Shown one piece after another: positions 35,490-45,627 of a DNA stretch of 64,000 nucleotides (positions within the stretch are counted from its first letter, which is position 1; each line of letters opens with the position of its first letter). Under the pieces are notes generated by a model. The model was given only the letters and a program-made list of their open reading frames with translations. It was not told where the DNA came from and did not search any database. This DNA is from Setoptus koraiensis (lineage: Eukaryota; Arthropoda). The stretch lies in assembly GCA_048013815.1 (NCBI GenBank), contig CM106585.1, positions 12,152,001 through 12,216,000 on the forward strand. Direction: 5' to 3'. The translations under genes were made by a program, and so were the position numbers.

Positions 35490-38400
35490 CAGTTCAAGTT
35501 GCGCTCACGAATATGATTTTGTTGTATCGAGCCGATGCGACAACAACGACACCGACGACCATGTCACTGACTTTCCAGTCATGACCTTACCCCACCAATC
35601 TTCTTTGGCGCGCTCCCTCTCAATGCCAACTAGCTTGCTAAATGTTTTGCCAATGATAGAAAACTGGCTGCAGTACGACACCATAAACGTCTTCGAGGTT
35701 CCAAGTTTGAACTGGCTATTTGGGTCGGTCAGTCGATGGGTCGATGGATCGCGTACATACGCGCACGCATACACATGGACACTACCGATACAGCTAGAGA
35801 GGGGATTATATAATGAAATGGATTTGCAGAAAGAGAAAGTTCAATTTCTCACAGGCGCTGCACACACTGGCATGGAATCTGGTGCAACCGAAACCCGACT
35901 CTAGTGTGCATGGCCTGCTGGCGCCCGGCCAGAGACTGACCAGCTAAACTAACTAGCCGGCCAGAGGGGCCAGCTAAGGGGCCTATCGAAACGGCTCGGG
36001 CCTCTTGGGAAAGTGTCCGCCGGTGCGTCGCCGGGCTGTACACACTCGAAACCTGTGAGTCGTGTTCGTCATCAAGTGAGCGCCGGGTAACCCCATGTAA
36101 ATAATGTAGCAAAATTAATTAAACACAGTTATTGGTGGCGCTGCCAATTATGTCGCGTGGGCTGGCTGATTTGCGAAAGAAAAAACCACACACACACACA
36201 CACACGGCCTCAACTTTGTACTAATGGTGATATTAATAGGTCAGTGTACACCTAATCATTGAGGCTATTTTTTCATCACTGGTGTAGGGTGCATATGCAC
36301 CACTCGCGGCGACAAATCATCTTGTCCAATGGTGCACTGTGTAAACAGTTGGACATTTATATAGGAAGTTGCTATCGCTACTTTCTATATCCAACCAACA
36401 ATTGGTAAGCTGATCTGGGTTGCCTAGAACGTCAACACACAGCAGCTGCGTTTGCAAGTCGACTAACGTTTGACTCTCTCATTACATCGATGGCATGGCC
36501 TGCATTGTCGCCGCTACTTCATCAAATCAAGTATGCAAACATGCCGATCAGGTAATTGTGTCAAATTTAGAGGTTCAGTGATTGGGATTGTTACTCCATG
36601 TAAAACTGTGTTTCGATCTGCGTATCGGTGATGATTTATCGGCTGATAGAACAAGATTTCCGTCGTGCGCGTGACGCAATAAGAATCGATACAGAATATC
36701 AAAGTCTCCCACTAATAGAATTGATCTCAAACCGTTTAGACCTTTACAACTGTTACGTAATGGTCGCTAGCGAGCCTCCGAAACTGAACATGACACTGTA
36801 TGGTCAAAGACGCTGGCAAGTGGCCAGCAGTAGCAAACCATCCGGACACGTTTATCGTCTCGAGAAATGGGTTCGTTTATGTATCGCGTTGATATGACAG
36901 GGGCGAACCATGCATTTACATTACGATCGACACCACAATCACCAGGTTGTCCACTTAGAAATCAAACAAATGGTGACAATGCATTATTTGTAAAGTTGAG
37001 ATGCTACAAACTATAATCGTCACGCAATTACGGTTTCGTGTTGGAAAACGTTTGCCTCGTAGCGACCGTTCGTAGTTGTAAGCGTAAACACATTGTCGCT
37101 TCGACAACAAATGTTCAATTTTTGATTCTCAAAATCAGTGTCCCAACGACTACTTACAATTCCATATGACGTCACTATGACCATTAATTATCTCCCATCG
37201 AACCTGCTATAACTGTGTTCGAGTGAAGAAAAAGTTCAAATTGAAACCCCTCGACTATTGACGCATAAATATTCTCGGCAAGACAGTTTTAAGGTTTGCC
37301 GATTTCATGGAGCGCAAAAGTAGATGCACATCGGTGCACTGAATTTCCGACAGAGGTCCCACTGGATTGCAATTGGAGCGTTGTGATGAGTCGATCTTTC
37401 CATTCCTTTCCATGCTCAATGACACTTGAGCAGCGTCTATGCCTTTGTTAGCTCACGCAGCCCCAATTGACAGCGCTAGGCGCCCTCTCACACAAACAAT
37501 GAATTTTGTGTGACCAAAAAAAGAAGCATTTGCTCGCCAAGACCCCTCATTCTGAGGTATCTCTGTGGAGAGAGCGTTCACCGGCTCGTCCGCAAGGGGC
37601 CACAAACTGCACCGTTGGATAGTTTTCGAACTTGCTCTTGCAATAATTGGTGCCCCGCCTGCTAACGCCCGATCAACGGATCTATGAAGATGCGGAAAAT
37701 CCGGTGGATTGTCTGCACTGATTCGGAGATTGCCGGCGTTCCTCATACGTTTGTTTGAGACCGCAAGACCCGTCCGGCGGACAGCACTCTGTCGAATTAG
37801 CGCCGCAAGGGGGGAGGGGCTCCGCCAGTGCGTACCGCTAGCCGCACCCGCGCAACTGTGCACACGCACAATCTCTGTGCGCTCACATTTTATCCATACG
37901 GAAATTACAACCTGTGCGCGATGTGCACATGAACCGCTGAACGAAAGTTCAGTGCCAGTGCGATGGACAGTCGAATTTGTTTCGTACCCACTGTACTCGT
38001 TGTGGTAGTTGTGTGTTAGCACTGCCAGCGTTAGTCCAATGTCTCAATGGTGCAGCCTTGAGTCATGAATATGATGAGACTCGTGTCGGAGCGAATTACA
38101 GTGACCAATTATCTGTCTATATAATCATTTTTACAATTATTATTATCATTATTATTATTTTTTTTTTCTTCATCTCCCTCGTTGGGCCATATACGCTCCA
38201 GAGAGCCTTATCAAACATCTCTGTAGGTTTTAATTATCTATGGATAGACAGCTTCTCGCAGGGAAAATATCAAGCATTGAAAACATCATTTATCAATCAA
38301 GTGACAAGTAATTTTTAGATTCAGCAACATTTGAGGAATGTGTCGATCTAGCCAATAAACATTCTTTGTTTTGATATCTGCTCATTATTTATTATGTTTA

Positions 38401-38614
38401 AATCTCATCTATAATGATAAACAAAGGATATCTTAGTTAGTGGCATTTTACGAACGAGCGAAATTCTCCATGTTAATGGTGACACTGAATTTAGGTTTAT
38501 AAATTAACAACAACAATACTATTGACTAGTATATATACAACATTACATATTGACAGTATACACCTTAAGCGTAATTAGCCAACGCCAACAACAGCCAACA
38601 ATCAGACATCAACT

Positions 38615-39700
38615 ATGGCCTCGCCTAGATACAATTCCCACAATTTTAGCCCGTCCAGTCCATCGTACGCGAAAAGTCCCGATTACGGACCAACTTCTAT
38701 TCACTATTCGAGGCAGCAATATCCAAAATCAAACTCATCATCAAACAGAGAAAAATCTAGGGATCCACACAACTCACAAGCGGGCGACACCAGGCTCACC
38801 TCGTCCAGGTCAGCCTCTCCACAAATTAAAAGGATTAGATTGACGCATGATGATTTGACAAAACTTGATAAAGAACAATTGATAGCCAAATGGTTACAAC
38901 AAGAATCCTTTATTGATGCATTAGAGAACATGATAGACGATGTGACACGACAATCTGAACAATTGCAGCATAGTCTCGAAAGCTGTGAACTCAGATATAA
39001 ACGAAAACAGCTAGAAACTGCCAGAAGGGAAAATAGTCTGCATATGAAATTGTCTATTAAAGAGAAAAAATTACAACAAATCCAAGATCAACTAGACAAT
39101 ATAAACAAGGTCCAATTGCCCACACCTCATCAGCTTGAGTCTACCCTAATAGATCCGGCTATTAATCTCATGTTCGAAAAAATGAAATACGAGGTGGAGA
39201 CTGCAAAGAATAGGGCTGAAGAAATGCAAAATGAACTTAGCGCATGGAAATTCACCCCAGATAGTAACACTGGAAAAAGATTGATGGCCAAATGTAGGCT
39301 GCTGCACAATGAAAATGAAGAGCTCGGTAAAGACATATCATCAGGTTGGGTGGCACAACTAACCGGCAACCTGGCCCTACAAAAGAAATTCTCTGAAGAA
39401 ATGAAAAAAAGTCAATCAGAGCTTGATGAATTTCTACTAGAACTCGAGGAGGAGGTGGAGGGCATGCAAAACACCATCTATTATCTACAGCAACAGCTAC
39501 GTGAGGCTCGAGGTGATAAAAAACAGACTGATAGTGTCAATTTGAACGCATCAGAAACCGTAGATAAGGAGACCGCAGGCGGATCGCTTATATCATCCAT
39601 AAAGGAAGAAGTTCCTGCCATTACAGGAGATTTACAAACAGTTAATGTCAAAAAAGAAGCCTTAGAGGAAGTAACAGATGATAAAAAAATCCGTTTTTGA
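38615..39700 (+). CDS. WTAP: WTAP / Fl(2)d, subunit of the m6A mRNA methylation complex
   Basis: A single-exon frame of 361 residues. A Ser/Pro/Asn-rich N-terminus (1-65) leads to the WTAP signature LTKLDKEQLIAKWLQQESFI, then a long coiled coil (about 80-330) with the conserved LMAKCRLLHNENEELGKDIS. WTAP scaffolds METTL3-METTL14 in nuclear speckles and also affects splicing; the fly orthologue acts in sex determination. Human WTAP has 396 residues. The gene faces ATG5 with 69 bp between stop codons, and its likely ATTAAA (39769-39774) overlaps the ATG5 stop, so the two mRNAs should overlap in antisense. Confidence 0.94.
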   Translation: MASPRYNSHNFSPSSPSYAKSPDYGPTSIHYSRQQYPKSNSSSNREKSRDPHNSQAGDTRLTSSRSASPQIKRIRLTHDDLTKLDKEQLIAKWLQQESFIDALENMIDDVTRQSEQLQHSLESCELRYKRKQLETARRENSLHMKLSIKEKKLQQIQDQLDNINKVQLPTPHQLESTLIDPAINLMFEKMKYEVETAKNRAEEMQNELSAWKFTPDSNTGKRLMAKCRLLHNENEELGKDISSGWVAQLTGNLALQKKFSEEMKKSQSELDEFLLELEEEVEGMQNTIYYLQQQLREARGDKKQTDSVNLNASETVDKETAGGSLISSIKEEVPAITGDLQTVNVKKEALEEVTDDKKIRF

Positions 39701-39769
39701 CTTGTCTTGTATGAATTTAAGGCAATCAGCTTTGGTTTTATCACAGAGGTATTTTATGATGCAATCTTA

Positions 39770-40936
39770 TTAAAGACTATCATATTCTTTATTGACAGCA
39801 CAAATATGTAAAAAATTATCTGGATAGCTCATATGCTCACTTAACCATTGGAGTGGGGTGTTAAAATCTATCTCTATCCCGTGAAGGATAAATCGATACT
39901 TCAGTGACTTTATATCGATGATCTCTTGCTCAGAGGCCACCTCACTCATAGAAACTTCTCTATCTGTACTGTCGCTTTCCGACCGCTGAGAAGTTGATTT
40001 CTCTACTTGTTTATTATTTAGATTGTCATCCGAATCAGTCTTCTTTACTGGGCTTGTTTCATCTGCTTTCTTTTGAGGACTAAGTCGCTCCTTGGATATA
40101 TCAGACTTTATGCCAGATGTAACGAGAAGGTCATCAATGCGATCGCTAAAGCATAGTTTAATAAGATCTAACATGGTTGTAGGTCGGTGAGTCGGGTTGT
40201 CTGCCAGCTGATCGTTTAGATACTGATGACTACATTTATATGTTATTGGCGCTTCTTTAATATTACCTTGTGTTGTCAGCTGCGGGCGAAGTATTAAAGA
40301 TTCTTTCTCATTGGTGCAGGATTTGATGACTTTTTGTATAAAAGTAGAGTCAGGAAAGTATAATCTGAATGGAATATACCTGAAAGGTTCATTATTAGTT
40401 TTTTCCATGAGCTTCTTATTTATGGCCCAAAATTGTTCGTATTTGTCATTGGACAAACTAGACCAAAGTTGATTATGTTCTTTTTTCTGCATACTACCCA
40501 TTATTTGGCTTTTGTGCTTCAAGGCATCTGCCTCTTTAATAGTGGACATAAAATGTGATTCAACGGCGGCCTTGTTGTTGCAACGAATCAGCTCCTCTAT
40601 GGGAAAATCTTGGAAGTGTAATATTAGTTTCCAAGGTAAATCGTTGGGATTGCCAAATAGATCCCAAGATAGTCCAATCGGGTGATGCCATCTGATTGGC
40701 TGGCCATCGTAGTCTATCCACAGATCATTGGTCGATTGCTTTGATTGATTGATGAACCTGTAGAAATACTTGACAACCTTGTCGATGACCAGAGGGAAAT
40801 ATGTGACCCTGGAGACCATCATGAAGTAAGGATCTGGCTCGTCCATTCCGTCGACATCGTCGGAATGCAAACTAAAACGCAGCGGTAGCTTGCCATTCCA
40901 TAGATCCCTCAATATTTCCTTATTCATGTAGTTCAT
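39770..40936 (-). CDS. ATG5: Autophagy protein ATG5
   Basis: A single-exon frame of 388 residues. The N-terminal ubiquitin-like fold (LRDLWNGKLPLRFSL), the helical part with HFMSTIKEADALKHKSQ and the second ubiquitin-like fold (PFRYIPFRLYFPDSTFIQKV) are clear. The Lys in the IKEADALKHK segment corresponds to the ATG12 attachment site. The end, PLQWLSEHMSYPDNFLHICA, is almost invariant in the family. The ATG12-ATG5 conjugate with ATG16L1 drives LC3 lipidation. Human ATG5 has 275 residues. The ~110 extra residues lie mainly in one polar, Ser/Thr/Lys/Glu-rich insertion (about 280-350) before the last strand. The upstream neighbour, KDM1A, is divergent. Confidence 0.96.
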   Translation of the reverse strand: MNYMNKEILRDLWNGKLPLRFSLHSDDVDGMDEPDPYFMMVSRVTYFPLVIDKVVKYFYRFINQSKQSTNDLWIDYDGQPIRWHHPIGLSWDLFGNPNDLPWKLILHFQDFPIEELIRCNNKAAVESHFMSTIKEADALKHKSQIMGSMQKKEHNQLWSSLSNDKYEQFWAINKKLMEKTNNEPFRYIPFRLYFPDSTFIQKVIKSCTNEKESLILRPQLTTQGNIKEAPITYKCSHQYLNDQLADNPTHRPTTMLDLIKLCFSDRIDDLLVTSGIKSDISKERLSPQKKADETSPVKKTDSDDNLNNKQVEKSTSQRSESDSTDREVSMSEVASEQEIIDIKSLKYRFILHGIEIDFNTPLQWLSEHMSYPDNFLHICAVNKEYDSL

Positions 40937-42736
40937 AACAGTGGCAAATGAGGGGTGCTTTGATATTGATGAATTAGTGACGATAAAATGATAGTGGGCC
41001 AGAAAATAGAGCTATATGGTGGGTGCAGTGTATTGTCCTGATTTGGCCGGGAATACAATCGACTGTATCCTAGTCAGTAGAGAGTATATATTTTTGAGTG
41101 TGTGTGCGCCGCTTGTCCAAGATACACGGTGTGTGAAGATCTAAAATCTGAAATCTGAGAGATGGAGTTTGATTTTTTTTTTCACCTGTGCAGTTGGTTG
41201 AGCCAATATTGATATGCTCGCTGGAAATCGGCCAATGTCCGTGGGCCCAGTTGAATAAAAAGACGCCAGGGGCGCTAGCGTCAGCCTGAAAATGCACCGA
41301 TAAAACTGAGGTGTCTCGATAAATGTTGCCTTTTTTCTTCTTTTCTTCTTGTTGATTTGTTTTTCTATTGCTCATTCGATCTCACGCACTAATAATGCGT
41401 ATACGAATAGCGACCTCGAGCGGTTTTTGCTTGAACTACAGCCAAATACATTGGCAGATTTCCACCCAGTACAGTGTGCGTTTTCGCCAGTGGCTTTTCT
41501 CGTGTTTCATTTTTTTCCCACCAGGGGCGCAGCAGGCGGGCACAGCCAAGCACGGAGTGTGTCAGATGCAAGCCCATCACCGATGCATCCTCACTACTTC
41601 TGACCCAACAAGGTGAGTCCCCTTGGTTCATCTCCCTCACTCTGTCTTGGCGTTCACCTGGCCGCTCTCAAGTGGACCATTTTCGGCAAGGCGAACTGGC
41701 GATGCGGGATAAACCGAAAGTGAAGTTACAGTTGCTGATACCTAGACAGAGATAAACAAATTGTCTATACTACACCCAGGAGATCACATGAATGGTGCGA
41801 GTTGCTAAGAGAATGCGGCCACGGAAGTGGGATTCATATTTTCGACAACCGTCGGCCAATTGGGATATACTGACGCAGCTGAGTTGCAGCGATAAAGTAA
41901 CCGCACAACTTGGTGTCAGCAGAATGATGGCCACACTAACAGCTCGATTCTCTTTACACTGTATCATTAATAAAGTATCAAAACTATTGATTCAAAAGTA
42001 GTAGTACGAGTGGTGCTCGTGGCGAATAGTTTACGCGATGTTTTGCGATTCTGCGGAACTGGTTAGTTGAATTGAAACTTCCAATTTTAAAGAGAGATGC
42101 AGTCAACGATTTTGTCTGTATGGATATGTCCGCGCATGGACATGTGAATATTAGCGTTACATTTGTGCTGCGCGTGGCGCCGCGTAGCGGTCGATCCCGA
42201 AACACTTTGTTCTTTGTTCAGTTTGACAGTGTGCTGGTTGCGCACAAAAGCAAGCAACGACCGTGCACACTCACATTTGCACATTGGTAGCGCAAAATTT
42301 CATATTGATCGACAAGCGAATGTTCGCACGAACGGCCGACAGAACCAATAGAAGGCATTGCGGCCAGAGTGTGCGTGTGTGTGTGTGTGTGAGTTTGTGA
42401 AGAGAAGAGAAATCAATCAATGCTCGAGCGGGTATTTTTCTGCATCGTCAGTAGCATAGAGAGTATATAGAGTACGTGCATAATTAATTACTGAATTATT
42501 CTAATTGCTGTTATTATTTCATTTTAATCAATTCGAGCTATCGCCATGCTGTGATCGATTGCCGAACAAGCACGCAGTTGTATTTATCCGCTTGAGCTTA
42601 TATTACCAGCGACCATCGTTCATCTGAAGACTGGACATTGAGCAGCATCGAGTAACCAGCGGCCAGGGCCAGCAAAGTTGACCAGAAAATAGCCTGAGAA
42701 TATTGTTGATTAGCCACACCAGAGAGAGAAAGAGAG
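40937..42736. other. Divergent gap between ATG5 and KDM1A
   Basis: About 1.8 kb with no recognised gene; it should hold both promoters. A short GT run lies at 42,373-42,391 and a GA-rich patch just before the KDM1A ATG. Confidence 0.5.
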
Positions 42737-45238
42737 ATGGAACCCTCGAGCAACGTCGTCCAGGCATCGTCCGGGGCCGCTGCTAACGTTGCCACTGCCA
42801 TTGCGTCTATCACACCATCCACAACAAATGGCGTCGCTCCGCCCCCGCTCACCAGGGCCACGGCCAGAGCCGTTCAAGACGCCCAGGGCATCATTGACAT
42901 CAACTATATTGACGAACCACAGGGCCTTGCTGGTGGGGCGAAAAAATCTCGGCTCAGTGAGCACAAAATGAGCGAAGACGAATACAATGCTTTTGAGGAT
43001 ATAGCCAAAACAGATAATATTGAAAACTATAATGCCTATCTGTATATTAGAAATCGTATCCTAGAAAGATGGTTCGATAATGTCCGCATTGAGCTCACCC
43101 CAGAGGCGGCACTGTCATCGCTCAAGCCACCTTATAACGAATACAAGAAACTCGCTCGTCGCGTATACTATTTTCTTGATCGCACAGGCAGAATAAATTA
43201 CGGCCTCATAGATAATCAATTCCTTAATCAATCTCACATTGTGTGCGAAGAAATTCCAAGACCGACCCCTATTCCCATCCAGAACCTGACGCCGCCGCTT
43301 GCCGACCCTAACAAGAAACACCTGGGTCGTGTCATAATCATAGGCGCCGGCTTAAGTGGACTCACAGCGGCTAGGCAACTGAAAAGATTTGGCATGGATG
43401 TAATCGTCTTAGAGGCCAGAGACAGAACAGGCGGTAGAGTGCATACATACAGAAAAAACAATTTTATTGCTGATCTAGGACCCAGTTGCTTACATGGTGT
43501 TACAGGTAATCCAGTGGTGACCATAGGAAAGCAGCTCGAATTACTAGTCATGCAATTAATTCAAAAATTCCCCATTTACGAACATAAAGTACCCACCAAA
43601 GAGAGTGGCCTCAATCCACCATGTCATATCCTAAATTCATACGAAGAAGATTCCATACAAAGGGAGTACGATAAAATGATGGAGGGCACCAAAGTCATTA
43701 GCACCCATTATGGGGTTCGCTCTTATCAAGATAAGCCTCTTGCTCTTGGTATGGCTATCAATTGGATGATTAAATTGCAAGAGAAGAATGTCAAAAGAGA
43801 ACAAGTTAAATATCTCACAACTATCGAGGAGTTGTATAAGAAACTTATAGAAAACGCCAACAAAAAACTGGAATTTGCCCGCACAATTAAAGATCTACAC
43901 CATAGTCTACATCATATTCTAAAAGAATCAAATGAAGGTAGCAATCATAAGGACAAAGATATTATTGATGTATTCGCCAAACGCTGTAAAGCTCGAGATC
44001 TCGATATAGCGGTGCGTAAATTTCAAGTTTTAGTAGATCAAGAAAAAGAAATAGAGGAGAAAATTCTTGAATTAACTAAGAGCCCCCCTAGCGATATTTA
44101 TTTATCAAACAGAGACAGGCGAGTATTAGACTGGCACTTTGCTGAACTTGAATACGCCCTTGGATGTCCAATGAACAAATTAAGCATGGATTATGACGAC
44201 GACGAAGAGTTATTTCCAGGTTCACTCTGGTTGTTTGTTCATGGATTTAATACGATAACGTCTGCCATGTCTCAAGATTTGGATATTAGGTTGAATTGTG
44301 CAGTAGAATCTATTAACATAAGAGATAATATGTGCAGAGTTGTCACATACGACCCAAGAAAAATCAATGGAGAACGGACAACATATACTGGAGACGTGGT
44401 GATATGCACATTACCGATAGGTGTTCTTAAAGAGTCAGTCAAAGAGCAATATAGTCAAGTTGCTGTTAAAAACAAGAATATAGTGGAATTCAGTCCACCA
44501 TTGCCTCAATGGAAAACAGACTCAATTACTCGTCTAGGATCGGGTAATTTGAACAAAGTTGTGCTATGCTTCGATAAAGTATTTTGGAACTCGAACTTAC
44601 ACCTATTCGGAACGGTTAGTCAAGCCGCGAAATACCGAGGTGAGTTTTTCCTCTTCTGGCACTACACCAAAGCACCAGTTCTAACTGCTTTGATATCAGG
44701 AGATGCCGCTGATAACATAGAAGATCTTAGCGATCAAGCTATTGTGGACAAATGTTTAGCACTTTTGAGAGGAATATTTGGCAAGATACCACAACACGAT
44801 GATTGCATTATCACTCGATGGCGCAAGGACCAATGGTCTAAGGGAGCATGGTCATATCTCGAAGCCGGATCAAGTGGTGATGATTTCGATACACTTTCGT
44901 ACCCTGTTAGATACGAAACAGAAGAAATTGAACGGGCTATTCAGTTTAAAAAAGCACCGCAACAAGGACCGCTCATAATCAATCAAGAGAAACCCTCTTC
45001 CGACGACACGTTCCAATCTGGGGTTCCTTTTGGCACTCCTGTACCGAGATTATTTTTTGCTGGTGAGCACACCCTAAGAAACCACTCTGCCACAGCTCAT
45101 GGAGCAATCATGTCCGGTTTGAGGGAGGCCTGTAAAGTAGCTAATTGCTTTCTGGGATGTCCTTATAATTTAAATTCATTTGAAGGTCTCGATGATAGTG
45201 ATTATGATGATTATGATGATGATGAACAAGTGACTTAA
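42737..45238 (+). CDS. KDM1A: Lysine-specific histone demethylase 1A (LSD1)
   Basis: 833 residues in one exon, close to the human length. A SWIRM domain lies at about 85-165 (YLYIRNRILERWFDNVRIEL). The FAD-binding motif VIIIGAGLSGLTAARQLKRF starts near 196, followed by the flavin signature LEARDRTGGRV. A charged helical insertion (about 330-460) is the tower domain that binds CoREST. The second oxidase half has GSGNLNKVVLCF, whose Lys is the conserved one near the flavin, and FFAGEHTLRNHSATAHGAI near the end. It removes methyl groups from H3K4me1/me2 in repressor complexes with HDACs, so it shares a pathway theme with the ARID4-like gene. A short insertion (~13 residues) precedes FSPPLPQWK. 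It converges on the ABCG gene. Confidence 0.97.
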   Translation: MEPSSNVVQASSGAAANVATAIASITPSTTNGVAPPPLTRATARAVQDAQGIIDINYIDEPQGLAGGAKKSRLSEHKMSEDEYNAFEDIAKTDNIENYNAYLYIRNRILERWFDNVRIELTPEAALSSLKPPYNEYKKLARRVYYFLDRTGRINYGLIDNQFLNQSHIVCEEIPRPTPIPIQNLTPPLADPNKKHLGRVIIIGAGLSGLTAARQLKRFGMDVIVLEARDRTGGRVHTYRKNNFIADLGPSCLHGVTGNPVVTIGKQLELLVMQLIQKFPIYEHKVPTKESGLNPPCHILNSYEEDSIQREYDKMMEGTKVISTHYGVRSYQDKPLALGMAINWMIKLQEKNVKREQVKYLTTIEELYKKLIENANKKLEFARTIKDLHHSLHHILKESNEGSNHKDKDIIDVFAKRCKARDLDIAVRKFQVLVDQEKEIEEKILELTKSPPSDIYLSNRDRRVLDWHFAELEYALGCPMNKLSMDYDDDEELFPGSLWLFVHGFNTITSAMSQDLDIRLNCAVESINIRDNMCRVVTYDPRKINGERTTYTGDVVICTLPIGVLKESVKEQYSQVAVKNKNIVEFSPPLPQWKTDSITRLGSGNLNKVVLCFDKVFWNSNLHLFGTVSQAAKYRGEFFLFWHYTKAPVLTALISGDAADNIEDLSDQAIVDKCLALLRGIFGKIPQHDDCIITRWRKDQWSKGAWSYLEAGSSGDDFDTLSYPVRYETEEIERAIQFKKAPQQGPLIINQEKPSSDDTFQSGVPFGTPVPRLFFAGEHTLRNHSATAHGAIMSGLREACKVANCFLGCPYNLNSFEGLDDSDYDDYDDDEQVT

Positions 45239-45627
45239 TGAACAAATTCATATGATCAATTTTCCTCTGATGCTGTTACCAGCATAACAAAAAATTGTAA
45301 TATACTCATGTAAGATATTTCATAAATGAAAGTTTAACTTATAGTTATAACTAGAGAGAAAGGGCTAGTTTGTTTATTGTGACTTGTTGATTGTTTTTGT
45401 CTTCCAGATATAGGATATATATACATTGCAGAAACGTTGTGAAATCAAACTTTCAGGATCTTGATGATCGACGCAATTGTGACGATGAGCGTTGATGATC
45501 TGATGTAAAATCAGATGGCAAATACGACGGCCTCATGGCGACAATCATTATATTAGATTTCTTCTTCTTGGGAGGAAATTGCATGTTAGATCGTCATGAC
45601 ACTATTGATAGTATAAATTTGAGATGA
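45239..45627. other. Convergent gap between KDM1A and ABCG
   Basis: 389 bp, the 3' UTRs of both genes. No element was recognised. Confidence 0.5.

Larger units (their letters stand above)
30413..38614. other. Large gene-free, microsatellite-dense stretch
   Basis: About 8.2 kb. The first 400 bp (Gq upstream) is packed with TA arrays. CA arrays lie at 30937-31027, 31447-31503 and 32786-32833, CT at 33488-33532, GT at 34916-35001, TA at 35166-35221 and GTT at 35458-35489. Several open frames over 500 bp exist (e.g. 35365-35904, 37453-38022), but they start at GTG and match nothing I know. No exon set or RNA gene could be supported. Confidence 0.5.

Noticed and set aside
35365-35904. 180-codon plus-strand frame with a Leu run
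   Set aside because: It starts at GTG, the Leu run is a GTT microsatellite, and nothing else in it is recognisable.
36348-36396. Possible small-RNA hairpin
   Set aside because: The stem is only about 16 pairs with a six-base one-sided bulge, unlike a microRNA precursor.
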